From contig NZ_AXBA01000014.1 in the NCBI RefSeq assembly GCF_000473085.1, positions 1 through 64,000 on the forward strand: DNA of 64,000 nt. The letters run 5' to 3'. Of the stretch, positions 30,425-39,396 are shown piece by piece. A program made the position numbers and the translations under genes. The stretch is from Azorhizobium doebereinerae UFLA1-100 (lineage in GTDB: Bacteria; Pseudomonadota; Alphaproteobacteria; Rhizobiales; Xanthobacteraceae). The stretch's first letter is position 1, and every line of letters starts with the position of its first letter. The notes below the pieces were generated by a model. That model saw only the letters and a program-made list of their open reading frames with translations. It ran no database searches and was not told the origin of the DNA.

Positions 30425-31411
30425 ATGAGCGACGTGACGGTGGCGGAGCAGCCGGTGACCGACAGCTTGGTGACCGTATTCGGCGGGTCGGGCTTCCTCG
30501 GGCGCCATGTGGTGCGGGCGCTGGCCCGCCGCGGCTACCGGGTGCGCGTCGCGGTGCGCCGGCCCGAGCTCGCCGGCTTCCTCCAGCCCATCGGCTATGT
30601 GGGCCAGATCCAGCTGGTGCAGGCGAACCTGCGCTATCCGCAGTCCGTCATGCGGGCGGTCGAGGGCGCGCAGGCGGTGGTCAATCTGGTCGGCATCCTC
30701 GCCCCCACCGGCCGCCAGTCGTTCCAGGCGGTGCAGGCGTTCGGCGCCCGCGCGGTGGCCGAGGCGGCGGCCGGGGCCGGCGCCCGGCTGGTGCATGTCT
30801 CGGCCATCGGCGCCAGCGCCGACAGCCCGTCCGAATATGCCCGCTCCAAGGCGGAAGGCGAGGCGGCGGTGCTCCAGGCGGTGCCCTCGGCGGTGATTCT
30901 CCGGCCCTCACTGGTGTTCGGCCCCGAGGACGACTTCTTCAACAAGTTCGCCGGCATGGCGCGCATGAGCCCGGCGCTGCCGTTGATCGGCGGCGGCCTG
31001 ACCCGATTCCAGCCGGTGTTCGTCGGCGATGTCGCCACCGCCGTGGAGCATGCGGTGGAGGGCCTCGCCAAGCCCGGCACGGTCTATGAGCTGGGCGGCT
31101 GCCAGGTGCGCACCTTCAAGGAGCTGATGCAGCTCATGCTGCACGAGATCGGCGCCAAGCGCTCGCTGGTCGCCGTGCCGTTCGGCCTCGCCTCGCTGGC
31201 CGCCGGCCTGACCCAGTGGCTGCCCAAGGCGCCGCTGACCAAGGACCAGGTGGAGCTGCTGAAGTCCGACGCCGTGGTGTCGGCCGCCGCCGAGGCGGAG
31301 GGCCGCACGCTGCGCGGGCTGGGCATCACCCCGACCGCGCTCGCCTCGGTGCTCGGCAGCTATCTTTGGCGATTCCGCAAGTCGGGCCAGTTCACCCATA
31401 TCGAGACGTGA
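30425..31411 (+). CDS. Complex I NDUFA9-subunit-like NAD(P)-binding protein
   Basis: A 328-residue atypical short-chain dehydrogenase/epimerase. The dinucleotide motif is [22 protein letters not shown] near residue 17, and [17 protein letters not shown] contains the YxxxK pair. The pattern [21 protein letters not shown] is characteristic of the bacterial homologues of mitochondrial complex I subunit NDUFA9. Its role in bacteria is likely in complex I assembly or quinone-related metabolism, but this is inherited from the mitochondrial case. It is divergent from rpsT. Confidence 0.82.
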   Translation: MSDVTVAEQPVTDSLVTVFGGSGFLGRHVVRALARRGYRVRVAVRRPELAGFLQPIGYVGQIQLVQANLRYPQSVMRAVEGAQAVVNLVGILAPTGRQSFQAVQAFGARAVAEAAAGAGARLVHVSAIGASADSPSEYARSKAEGEAAVLQAVPSAVILRPSLVFGPEDDFFNKFAGMARMSPALPLIGGGLTRFQPVFVGDVATAVEHAVEGLAKPGTVYELGGCQVRTFKELMQLMLHEIGAKRSLVAVPFGLASLAAGLTQWLPKAPLTKDQVELLKSDAVVSAAAEAEGRTLRGLGITPTALASVLGSYLWRFRKSGQFTHIET

Positions 31412-31469
31412 GTCTTCCGGCGCGCGGCGCGCCGGGCGGGCAACACACAGGCAGGCAGCAGGCGGGCCG

Positions 31470-32156
31470 ATGGGCATCGAGGTGAAGATCTGCGGCCTCT
31501 CGAGCGCGGCGACGCTCGACGCCGCGCTCGAGGCCGGGGCCGATCTGGTGGGCTTCGTGCATTTCCCCAGGAGCCCCCGGCACGTGCCGCTGGAGGCCGC
31601 CCCGGCCCTGGTGGCGCGGGTCGGCGGGCGCGCCCGCACCGTGCTGCTGCTGGTGGACCCCGACGACGCGACGCTCGGTGCCGCCGTGGCGGCGTTCAAG
31701 CCCGACATCCTCCAGTTGCACGGCCGCGAGACGCCGGAGCGGGTGGGCGAGATCCGCGCCCGCACCGGCCGGCCGGTGATGAAGGCGCTGCCGGTGGCGC
31801 GGGCCGAGGACCTCGCCCAGGTGCCCGCCTATGCGGCGGTGGCCGACCGCCTGCTGTTCGACGCCAAGCCGCTGCCGGACGACGCGCTGCCCGGCGGCAA
31901 CGGCCGGCCGTTCGACTGGCGGCTGCTGGCCGGCCTTGACCCCGGGCGGCCGGTCATGCTTTCCGGTGGGCTCGACGCCGGCAACGTCTCGCAGGCCCTC
32001 GCGGCCGTCCGCCTCGACGGGGTGGACGTCTCGTCGGGCGTGGAAACCGCCCCCGGCGTGAAGTCGGCGGACAAGATCTTCGCTTTCGTCCGCGCGGCGA
32101 GGGCAGCAGCGGCGGCAGCTCCGGCCGCCCCCATCGGGAAAGTTCAAGCTCCGTGA
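31470..32156 (+). CDS. trpF: Phosphoribosylanthranilate isomerase
   Basis: A 228-residue TIM-barrel enzyme for the third step of tryptophan synthesis. The N-terminal VKICGLSS gives the catalytic Cys, [12 protein letters not shown] follows, and the catalytic Asp and phosphate site are in [20 protein letters not shown]. The C-terminal tail is Ala-rich. Its TGA stop overlaps the GTG start of trpB by four bases (GTGA), so translation is coupled. trpC and trpD are elsewhere. Confidence 0.93.
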   Translation: MGIEVKICGLSSAATLDAALEAGADLVGFVHFPRSPRHVPLEAAPALVARVGGRARTVLLLVDPDDATLGAAVAAFKPDILQLHGRETPERVGEIRARTGRPVMKALPVARAEDLAQVPAYAAVADRLLFDAKPLPDDALPGGNGRPFDWRLLAGLDPGRPVMLSGGLDAGNVSQALAAVRLDGVDVSSGVETAPGVKSADKIFAFVRAARAAAAAAPAAPIGKVQAP

Positions 32157-33364
32157 ACGCGCTCAATTCCTATCGCACCGGCCCCGACGAGGGCGGCCAT
32201 TTCGGCATCCATGGCGGGCGCTTCGTTGCCGAGACCCTGATGCCGCTGATCCTCCAGCTGGAGGCCGCCTACGAGGCGGCCAAGGTGGACCCCGCCTTCA
32301 AGGCGCAGATGGACGGCTATCTGGCCCATTACGTGGGCCGGCCCTCGCCGCTCTATTATGCCGAGCGGCTGAGCGAGCACCTGGGCGGCGCCAAGGTCTA
32401 TCTGAAGCGCGAGGAGCTGAACCACACCGGCTCCCACAAGGTGAACAACGTGCTGGGCCAGATCCTTCTGGCCCTGCGCATGGGCAAGACGCGCATCATC
32501 GCCGAAACCGGCGCCGGCCAGCACGGCGTCGCCACCGCCACCCTGTGCGCCCGCTTCGGCCTGAAGTGCGTGGTCTACATGGGCGCGGTGGACGTGGAGC
32601 GGCAGAAGCCCAACGTGTTCCGCATGGAGATGCTGGGCGCGCAGGTGATCCCGGTGCAGTCCGGCTCGCGCACCCTGAAGGATGCCATGAACGAGGCCCT
32701 GCGCGACTGGGTCACCAACGTGCACGACACCTTCTATTGCATCGGCACCGTGGCCGGCCCGCACCCCTATCCCTCCATGGTGCGCGACTTCCAGTCGATC
32801 ATCGGCAAGGAGACCCGCGCGCAGATGCTGGAGGCGGAAGGCCGCCTGCCGGACAGCCTGATCGCGGCGGTGGGCGGCGGCTCCAACGCCATCGGCCTGT
32901 TCCATGAGTTCCTGGACGATCCGGGCGTCGAGATCTTCGGCGTCGAGGCCGCCGGGCACGGCATCTCCTCGGGCCAAACCGCGGCGGCCATCCTGGCCGG
33001 CCGGCCGGGCGTGCTGCACGGCAACCGCACCTATCTGCTGATGGACGACGACGGGCAGATTTCCGAAGCCCATTCCATCTCGGCGGGCCTCGACTATCCC
33101 GGCATCGGGCCGGAGCATTCCTGGCTGCACGACATCGGCCGGGTGAAATACATTCCCTGCACCGACACCGAGGCGCTGGGCGCGTTCCAGCTGCTGTCGA
33201 AGCTGGAGGGCATCATCCCGGCGCTCGAATGCGCGCACGCCATCGCCAAGGTGATGGAGATCGCGCCGACGAAGCCGAAGGACCACCTCATGGTGGTCAA
33301 TCTGTCGGGCCGCGGCGACAAGGACGTCTCCACCGTGGCGGACCTTCTGGGGGGCCGGATATGA
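32153..33364 (+). CDS. trpB: Tryptophan synthase beta chain
   Basis: A 403-residue PLP enzyme condensing indole with serine. The PLP-binding Lys is in [13 protein letters not shown] (Lys96), [12 protein letters not shown] contains the catalytic Glu, and the phosphate-binding loop GGGSNAIG is present. The start is GTG at 32153, inside the trpF stop. Its own TGA stop overlaps the ATG of the following small exported protein gene (ATGA), so that gene lies inside the trp cluster. Confidence 0.95.
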   Translation: MNALNSYRTGPDEGGHFGIHGGRFVAETLMPLILQLEAAYEAAKVDPAFKAQMDGYLAHYVGRPSPLYYAERLSEHLGGAKVYLKREELNHTGSHKVNNVLGQILLALRMGKTRIIAETGAGQHGVATATLCARFGLKCVVYMGAVDVERQKPNVFRMEMLGAQVIPVQSGSRTLKDAMNEALRDWVTNVHDTFYCIGTVAGPHPYPSMVRDFQSIIGKETRAQMLEAEGRLPDSLIAAVGGGSNAIGLFHEFLDDPGVEIFGVEAAGHGISSGQTAAAILAGRPGVLHGNRTYLLMDDDGQISEAHSISAGLDYPGIGPEHSWLHDIGRVKYIPCTDTEALGAFQLLSKLEGIIPALECAHAIAKVMEIAPTKPKDHLMVVNLSGRGDKDVSTVADLLGGRI

Positions 33365-33705
33365 CACGTGCAGCGCTTACTCTTCTCGCCGTCGGCCTGT
33401 TGGGCGGGGTGTCCCCGGTTCTGGCGCAGGTGCCGCCGCAGCCGGCCAGCCTCCAGCTCGCGGCGGACACTGTCGCGTCCGATCCGGCCGGCGCCTTCGT
33501 CAACGTGCGGGTGAAGAACGTGGGCACCACGGTGATCTCGCAGATCGACGTGGGCTGCCAGTTCTTCGCCAAGGGCAAGCTGGTCGGCACCTCCACCACC
33601 ACGCTCTATGCCTCGGTGCCGGGCGTGACCGGCATCGGCCAGGTGCGCCTGATGGGCGCCACCGGCGCGACGGATGCCCGCTGCGGCATCCTGAAGGCCA
33701 ACTGA
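33361..33705 (+). CDS. Small exported protein of unknown function, coupled to trpB
   Basis: A 114-residue protein with a signal peptide ([20 protein letters not shown], cleavage near LAQV). The mature part has an immunoglobulin-like FxLYD pattern ([20 protein letters not shown], then [12 protein letters not shown]), common in bacterial exported proteins of unknown role. One Cys pair (GCQFF and RCGIL) could form a disulfide. Its ATG overlaps the trpB stop, and trpA starts 118 bases later. No tryptophan-related role is visible. Confidence 0.7.
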   Translation: MTRAALTLLAVGLLGGVSPVLAQVPPQPASLQLAADTVASDPAGAFVNVRVKNVGTTVISQIDVGCQFFAKGKLVGTSTTTLYASVPGVTGIGQVRLMGATGATDARCGILKAN

Positions 33706-33822
33706 GCGCCGGGCGTCCGGCCTTCGACCATTCGGGATGGGGCCGCGCGCCCCGTCTGCCTGCCGCTTCCGGCCGCATGGCGGCCGACCCCTCGGACCGG
33801 AGGGGAGGAAACCACACGGACC

Positions 33823-34662
33823 ATGACGACCCGCATCAGCGCCCGCTTCACCGATCTCGCCGCCCAGGGCCGTCCCGGCCTGGTGACCTTCATCACCGCC
33901 GGCGATCCCGACTATGACACTTCGCTGGAGCTGCTGCGGATGCTGCCCGGCGCCGGGGCGGACGTGATCGAGCTGGGCGTGCCCTTCACCGATCCCATGG
34001 CCGACGGCCCGGCGATCCAGGCGGCGGGCCTGCGGGCGCTGAAGGCCGGCCAGACGCTGGCCAAGACGCTGGATCTGGTGCGCGCCTTCCGCGTCGAGGA
34101 TGCCGCGACCCCGATCGTGCTGATGGGCTATTTCAACCCCATCTACATCTACGGCGTGCCGCGCTTCATCGCCGACGCCAAGGCCGCGGGCGTGGACGGC
34201 CTCATCATCGTCGACCTGCCGCCGGAAGAGGACAAGGAGCTCTGCCTGCCGGCGCTGGAGGCGGGGCTGGACTTCATCCGCCTCGCCACGCCGACCACGG
34301 ACGAGACCCGCCTGCCCACCGTGCTCGCCCACACCGCGGGCTTTGTCTATTACGTCTCCATCACCGGCATCACCGGCTCGGCCACGCCCGACGCAGACGT
34401 GGTGGGCGCGGCGGTGGCGCGCATCAAGCAGCACACGCTGCTGCCGGTGGCGGTGGGCTTCGGGGTGAAGACCCCGGCCCAGGCCGCCGCCATCGCCGCC
34501 GGCGCGGATGCCGTGGTGGTCGGCTCGGCTCTGGTGGAGGCGGTGCGCAAGACGCTGGACGACGCGGGCGCGGCCACCGCCAACACGGTGCCGGCGGTGG
34601 AAGCCCTGGTGCGGGAACTGGCCGAGGCGGTGCGCGGCGTCGGCCGCCAGGCGGCGGAGTAG
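33823..34662 (+). CDS. trpA: Tryptophan synthase alpha chain
   Basis: A 279-residue TIM barrel that cleaves indole-3-glycerol phosphate and channels indole to TrpB. The catalytic Glu is in [18 protein letters not shown] (about residue 50) and the catalytic Asp follows in the same segment. [13 protein letters not shown] forms the phosphate-binding loop and VGFGVKTP is conserved. A GGAGGGGAGG-type site precedes the ATG. In many relatives accD and folC follow directly; here about 2.4 kb of other sequence intervenes. Confidence 0.95.
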   Translation: MTTRISARFTDLAAQGRPGLVTFITAGDPDYDTSLELLRMLPGAGADVIELGVPFTDPMADGPAIQAAGLRALKAGQTLAKTLDLVRAFRVEDAATPIVLMGYFNPIYIYGVPRFIADAKAAGVDGLIIVDLPPEEDKELCLPALEAGLDFIRLATPTTDETRLPTVLAHTAGFVYYVSITGITGSATPDADVVGAAVARIKQHTLLPVAVGFGVKTPAQAAAIAAGADAVVVGSALVEAVRKTLDDAGAATANTVPAVEALVRELAEAVRGVGRQAAE

Positions 34663-34782
34663 GGCGGGGCGCTGCCGGCCGCGCGGGCCCCCCGCCGGAC
34701 CGGCCGATCTCTTTTCCCCGCCGCGAGCAGCCCTGCCGCCCGTAACCCTTTCGCCCGTAACCCCGTCGCCCTCGCGACAGGT

Positions 34783-34966
34783 CCCCTCTCCCGCTTGCGG
34801 GGGAGGGCCAGGGTGGGGGCCGAAGCGCAGCTTGGGGGCTTTCCGCCTCTGTACCCCCGCCACGCCGGGGCGCGACCGGCATTCCCCTTCCCGTCTCCGC
34901 GCGGTGGCCTTCTTTCTGCGCTGTCGCGTGGCCCCCACCCAACCCTCCCCCGCAAGCGGGAGAGGG
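34783..34966. repeat. Pair of inverted CCCTCTCCCGCTTGCGGG-type repeats in a 460-bp gap
   Basis: The gap from 34663 to 35123 has no gene. It holds a left arm at 34783-34821 (CCCCTCTCCCGCTTGCGGGG, then AGGG, then GGGTGGGGGCC) and a right arm at 34930-34966 that is almost its exact reverse complement, with about 110 bases between. Each arm also contains a short hairpin (CCCGCTTGCGGG). Elements of this sort are frequent between genes in Rhizobiales. The middle holds no recognisable gene. Confidence 0.75.
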
Positions 34967-35065
34967 CTTTGCGGTGCGCCGGTGGCGGGCATCCGTGTCA
35001 ACAGCCCGCCCCCGCTCCGCCGGCTTGGCCAGGACAAGCTGTGCCTGTTCCCCCATGCATCACGC

Positions 35066-35094
35066 TTGAAATTCGGACATAAATGTCCGAAAAT
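35066..35094 (+). promoter_or_regulatory. hicAB promoter with embedded operator
   Basis: A -35-like TTGAAA (35066-35071) and a -10-like GAAAAT (35089-35094) are 17 bases apart. A perfect inverted repeat, TTCGGACAT-AA-ATGTCCGAA (35072-35091), fills the spacer and touches both boxes. It lies 30 bases before the hicA start. HicB antitoxins usually repress their own operon, so a HicB-bound operator is the natural reading. Confidence 0.65.
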
Positions 35095-35123
35095 TAGCCT
35101 GACGGTGGGGTCGGGCGGGCCAC

Positions 35124-35321
35124 ATGGATAAGCGGGACCGTTTCATCGCCGAGATCCGGGAGGAAGCCAGGCAGGCGGGGCTTTCCTTCCGGGTCGAGAA
35201 GGCGGCCGGAAAGGGCGGGCACGCCATGCTCTGGGTCGGCGGCAAGGTGTCGACGCTTCCATCCCGCGAGATCGACCCCAAGACCGCGCGAAAGATCCGC
35301 AAGGCCCTGGGCCTCGCCTGA
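35124..35321 (+). CDS. hicA: HicA-family toxin (mRNA interferase)
   Basis: A 65-residue protein with a dsRBD-like HicA fold. The Gly-His motif is GKGGHAML (His33), where most HicA have G-S-H; the flanking pattern and the C-terminal LPSREIDPKTARKIRKALGL are typical. HicA cleaves mRNA when free. It is followed after 51 bases by hicB, and the pair is controlled from the promoter/operator just upstream. The two genes form a toxin-antitoxin module inserted between trpA and accD. Confidence 0.78.
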   Translation: MDKRDRFIAEIREEARQAGLSFRVEKAAGKGGHAMLWVGGKVSTLPSREIDPKTARKIRKALGLA

Positions 35322-35372
35322 GGCCTGAGCGGTGGGCGGCAGCGCGGGCAACGCCGCCGCGACGGGAGTTGG

Positions 35373-35807
35373 ATGATGCAGATGTTCGAATATCGCGCTC
35401 TGTTCGAACCGGGCGACGAGGCGGGGGTGGTGGTGACCTTTCCCGATGTCCCGGAAGCCATCACGCAAGGGGATGACCGGGCCGACGCTTATGCGCAGGC
35501 CCGGGACGCGCTCGGCCTTGCCCTCCTGACCTATCCCCGTCGCGGGCTCGCGCTGCCGGTGCCGAAGGCGCGGGGCCGGGATCTCGTGGCGATCGCGGTG
35601 GACCCGGAGGTGGCCGCCAAGCTGGCGGTGCTGGAGGCGTTTCGCAACGCGGGCATCAGCAAGACCGAGCTTGCCCGCCGCCTGGAGCGGGACGAGAAGG
35701 AGGTGCGGCGGATCCTGGACCCCATGCACGCCACCAAGCTGCCGGCGCTGGCCCAGGCGCTGGAAGCCATGGGCCAGAGGCTGGTGATCGGGGTGGAGGC
35801 GGCCTGA
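35373..35807 (+). CDS. hicB: HicB-family antitoxin
   Basis: A 144-residue antitoxin. The N-terminal HicB fold starts FEYRALFEPGDEAGVVVTFP and includes DVPEAITQGDDRADAYAQAR, a degraded RNase H-like core that binds HicA. The C-terminal half (about 90-140: AGISKTELARRLERDEKEVR, then KLPALAQALEAMGQRL) looks like a Cro/C1-type helix-turn-helix and would bind the operator. The first of two adjacent ATGs is used; either may be real. Confidence 0.82.
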   Translation: MMQMFEYRALFEPGDEAGVVVTFPDVPEAITQGDDRADAYAQARDALGLALLTYPRRGLALPVPKARGRDLVAIAVDPEVAAKLAVLEAFRNAGISKTELARRLERDEKEVRRILDPMHATKLPALAQALEAMGQRLVIGVEAA

Positions 35808-35922
35808 CCGGCGCGATGCGGCCGGCGCGGCTTCTCGCGGTGCCCGCGTGGTAGAATCCCTCAGTTGCCGGGCTCGTGCGGCGGGTCTTGAGTAGCCGCC
35901 TTGCATCGGGCGGGGGCGTCTC

Positions 35923-37014
35923 ATGATCTGGCGTGGAATGAAGCGCGCGGCGGGGGCCGTGGCCATGACGGCGGCGCTGGTGGCGGCGCTGGAACCGGCG
36001 GCGGCCTGCACCCGCGCCATGTTCGTCGGCACGGACCAGGTGGTCGTCACCGGCCGCAACATGGACTGGCCGGAGGACATGCGCAGCAACCTCTGGGCCT
36101 TCCCCAAGGGGATCGCGCGCGATGGCGCGGCCGGGCCGCGATCGGTCAAATGGACCGCGAAGTACGGCAGCCTTGTCGCCACCGCCTATGACGTGGGCTC
36201 CGCCGACGGCATGAACGAGGCCGGGCTGGTCGCCAACATGCTCTATCTCACCGAGGCGGAATACGGCGCGCCTGACGCGCGGCCGACGCTGGCGGTCTCG
36301 CTCTGGGCGCAATATGCGCTCGATAATTTCGCCACCGTGGCCGAGGCGGTGGAGGCGCTGGGCAAGGACACGTTCCGGGTGGTGGGCGGCAAGATTCCCA
36401 ACGGCTCGGCCGCGCAGCTGCATCTGGCGCTGTCCGACGCCAGCGGCGACAGTGCCATCCTGGAGCATATCGGCGGCAAGCTCGTCATCCACCACAGCCG
36501 CGACTATGTGGTGATGACCAATTCCCCGCCCTTCGACCAGCAATTGGCGCTCGACGCCTATTGGAAGGAGATCGGCGGGCTGACCTTCCTGCCCGGCACC
36601 AACCGCGCCTCCGACCGCTTCGTGCGGGCCTCCTTCCTCATCGGCGCGCTGGCCAAGACGGCGGACCCCGCCTTCATCTCCGCCGTGCCGGGCCGGAGCT
36701 TCGAGAACCAGTCGGCGCTGGGCGTGCTGAGCGTGATGCGCGCGGTGAGCACGCCGCTCGGCATCAAGACTGTCGCGACGCCCAACGTCTCGGCGACGCT
36801 CTGGCGCTCGGTCGCGGACCAGAAGAACAGGGTCTATTTCTTCGATTCCGCCACCAGCCCCAACAGCTTCTGGGTGCCGCTGGCGGACCTGGACCTGACG
36901 GCCGGGGCGCCGGTCAAGACGCTCACCATCGCCGGCGGGCGGGTCTATAGCGGCAATGCGGCGGCCCAGTTCGAGGCGGCCCAGCCGTTCGCCTTCCTGC
37001 CCGCCGAGCCGTGA
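35923..37014 (+). CDS. Exported choloylglycine-hydrolase-type Ntn amidase
   Basis: A 363-residue linear amide hydrolase. The signal peptide ends at AAAC, so processing would expose Cys29 as the N-terminal nucleophile (CTRAMFVG). The family motifs GRNMDWPEDM, then MNEAGLVANMLYL, and NSPPFDQQL are in order. Members cleave bile salts, penicillin V or acyl-homoserine lactones; substrate cannot be assigned. In proteobacteria several are periplasmic and act on lactone signals. It sits in the insert between trpA and accD and has no obvious partner. Confidence 0.83.
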   Translation: MIWRGMKRAAGAVAMTAALVAALEPAAACTRAMFVGTDQVVVTGRNMDWPEDMRSNLWAFPKGIARDGAAGPRSVKWTAKYGSLVATAYDVGSADGMNEAGLVANMLYLTEAEYGAPDARPTLAVSLWAQYALDNFATVAEAVEALGKDTFRVVGGKIPNGSAAQLHLALSDASGDSAILEHIGGKLVIHHSRDYVVMTNSPPFDQQLALDAYWKEIGGLTFLPGTNRASDRFVRASFLIGALAKTADPAFISAVPGRSFENQSALGVLSVMRAVSTPLGIKTVATPNVSATLWRSVADQKNRVYFFDSATSPNSFWVPLADLDLTAGAPVKTLTIAGGRVYSGNAAAQFEAAQPFAFLPAEP

Positions 37015-37104
37015 GGGCTGCGGCAAAGCGGGGCAGCCGCGCGTGTTCGGCCTTTCGTTCGCCACGCAAGGGCATTACATGGTGCCTGGAAAAGCTGGAG
37101 ATGC

Positions 37105-38001
37105 GTGTTGAACTGGATTTCCAACGTCGTCCGCCCGAAGATCCGCAACTTCCTCAATCGCCGGGAAGTGCCGGAAAATCTCTGGGTGAAGTGCCCGGAA
37201 ACCGGGCAGATGGTGTTCCACAAGGACCTGGAGGCCAATCAGTATGTGATCCCCGGCTCGGGCTATCACATGCGCATGAGCCCCGTGGACCGGCTGAAGA
37301 CCACGTTCGACGACGGCGCCTATGACGAGGTGGCGCTGCCGGAGGTGGTGATCGACCCGCTGAAGTTCCGCGACGAGCGCAAATATATCGACCGCCTGAA
37401 GGACGCCCGCACCAAGACCGGGGCGCAGGATGCCGTGAAGGTGGCCACCGGCCTGCTGGAGGCCCTGCCGGTCACCGTGGCGGTGCAGGATTTCGGCTTC
37501 ATGGGCGGCTCGCTCGGCATGGCCGCCGGCGAGGCGGTGGTGACCGGCCTGCAGACCGCCGCCGCGAAGAAGACCCCCTTCATCATGTTCGCCGCCTCCG
37601 GCGGGGCGCGCATGCAGGAGGGCATCCTGTCCCTCATGCAGATGCCGCGCACCACGGTGGCGATCCAGGAGCTGCGCGAGGTCAAGCAGCCCTACATCGT
37701 CGTGCTCACCAACCCGACCACCGGCGGGGTGACCGCCTCCTACGCCATGCTGGGCGACGTGCAGATCTCCGAGCCCGGCGCGCTGATCGGCTTCGCCGGG
37801 CCGCGCGTGATCGAGCAGACCATCCGCGAGAAGCTGCCCGACGGCTTCCAGCGGGCGGAATATCTCTACGAGCACGGCATGCTCGACATGGTGGTGCACC
37901 GTCACCAGATGCGCGAGACGCTGGCCCGGATCTGCCGCATCATGGTCAAGGCGCCCGGCGTGCCGCCCAAGGGCCGCCTGCCGCGCCCCGCCGCGGCGTG
38001 A
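37105..38001 (+). CDS. accD: Acetyl-CoA carboxylase carboxyltransferase subunit beta
   Basis: A 298-residue crotonase-fold subunit that makes malonyl-CoA with AccA. The start is GTG at 37105 with GGAG five bases before. The core is complete, with [34 protein letters not shown] and [17 protein letters not shown]. The N-terminal zinc ribbon is degenerate: only the first Cys remains ([12 protein letters not shown]) and the second pair is replaced ([12 protein letters not shown]). That loss is seen in related Rhizobiales AccD, so it is probably not a defect. folC follows after 28 bases. Confidence 0.93.
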   Translation: MLNWISNVVRPKIRNFLNRREVPENLWVKCPETGQMVFHKDLEANQYVIPGSGYHMRMSPVDRLKTTFDDGAYDEVALPEVVIDPLKFRDERKYIDRLKDARTKTGAQDAVKVATGLLEALPVTVAVQDFGFMGGSLGMAAGEAVVTGLQTAAAKKTPFIMFAASGGARMQEGILSLMQMPRTTVAIQELREVKQPYIVVLTNPTTGGVTASYAMLGDVQISEPGALIGFAGPRVIEQTIREKLPDGFQRAEYLYEHGMLDMVVHRHQMRETLARICRIMVKAPGVPPKGRLPRPAAA

Positions 38002-38029
38002 GCCCCCGACCGCCGGGAGCCCGCGCCGC

Positions 38030-39337
38030 ATGAGCGCGCTGGACGCCCTGCTGGAGCGCCTGATGGCGCTCCACCCCAAGCGCATCGACCTGTCGCTGGA
38101 GCGCATGGAGCGCCTCATCGCGGCGCTGGGCCATCCCGAGCGGCGGCTGCCGCCGGTCGTGCATGTGGCCGGCACCAACGGCAAGGGCTCGACACTCGCC
38201 TATCTGCGCGCGGCGCTGGAGGCGGGCGGCAAGCGCGTGCATGCCTATACCTCACCGCATCTGGTGCGCTTCAACGAGCGCATCCGCCTCGCCGGCACCC
38301 TGGTGGACGACGCCCGGCTGGTGGACGCGCTGGAGCGCACGGCGGCGGCCAATGACGGCGCGCCCATCACCTTCTTCGAGGTCACCACCGCCGCCGCGCT
38401 GCTGCTGTTTGCCGAGACCCCGGCCGACGTGCTGCTGCTGGAGGTGGGCCTCGGCGGCCGGCTCGACGCCACCAACGTCATCGAGACCGCGCTCGCCAGC
38501 GTCATCACGCCCATCTCCATCGACCATGTGGAATTCCTCGGCGACACGGTGGCCGCCATCGCCGGCGAGAAGGCGGGCATCATCAAGCCGCGCGTGCCGG
38601 TGATCGTCGGCGACCAGCCGGACGAGGCGCTGGCGGTGATCGAGCGCGCCGCCGCCCGCGCCCGCGCGCCGCTGTTCGCGCGCGGCCAGCACTGGACGGT
38701 GCACGAGGAGGCCGGGCGCCTCGTCTATGCGGACGAGGACGGCCTCCTCGACCTGCCGCGCCCGCGCCTGATCGGCCCGCACCAGATCGACAATGCCGGG
38801 CTCGCGGTCGCCACCCTGCGCGCGGTGCCGGCGCTGCGCCTGCCGGCGACTGCGGTCGAGGCCGGCATCCGCGGCGCCGACTGGCCGGCGCGGCTCCAGC
38901 GCCTGCCGCCCGGCCCGCTGGTGGACCGCGCCCCGGCCGACGTGGAGGTGTGGCTGGACGGCGGCCACAACGCCGCCGGCGGCCAGGCGCTGGCCCATGC
39001 GCTGGCCGAGCTGGAGGAGCGCTATTCGCGCCCGCTGGTGCTGGTCACCGGCATGCTGGCCAACAAGGACGTGGCCGGCTTCCTCTCCGCCTTCTCCGGC
39101 CTTGCCCGCGAGGCGATCTGCGTGCCGGTGCCGGCGGAGCACAACGGCATGGCGCCGGCCGACCTCGCCACGGTGGCCACCGCGCTCGGCTTCTCCGCCT
39201 CCACCGCGCCGGACGTCGGCGCCGCGCTCGCCGGCCTCGCCGCCTTCCCGGTGACGCCGCCGCCGCGCGTGCTGATCTGCGGCTCACTCTATCTCGCCGG
39301 CGCCGTGCTCGCCGCCAATGCGACCCTGCCCACCTGA
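38030..39337 (+). CDS. folC: Folylpolyglutamate synthase / dihydrofolate synthase
   Basis: A 435-residue Mur-ligase-type enzyme that makes dihydrofolate and adds glutamate tails. The ATP loop is VAGTNGKGSTLAYLRAAL near residue 45, followed by TSPHLVRFNERIRL and LEVGLGGRLDATNV. The C-terminal DGGHNAAGGQAL is the substrate-binding motif. It is co-directional with accD and 28 bases away, the usual arrangement in Alphaproteobacteria. Confidence 0.93.
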   Translation: MSALDALLERLMALHPKRIDLSLERMERLIAALGHPERRLPPVVHVAGTNGKGSTLAYLRAALEAGGKRVHAYTSPHLVRFNERIRLAGTLVDDARLVDALERTAAANDGAPITFFEVTTAAALLLFAETPADVLLLEVGLGGRLDATNVIETALASVITPISIDHVEFLGDTVAAIAGEKAGIIKPRVPVIVGDQPDEALAVIERAAARARAPLFARGQHWTVHEEAGRLVYADEDGLLDLPRPRLIGPHQIDNAGLAVATLRAVPALRLPATAVEAGIRGADWPARLQRLPPGPLVDRAPADVEVWLDGGHNAAGGQALAHALAELEERYSRPLVLVTGMLANKDVAGFLSAFSGLAREAICVPVPAEHNGMAPADLATVATALGFSASTAPDVGAALAGLAAFPVTPPPRVLICGSLYLAGAVLAANATLPT

Positions 39338-39396
39338 CGCCAAATGGTACAGGACCCCGGTTGAAGCCGCCGCCGGCGGCTCCTAAAGCTCTGCCC

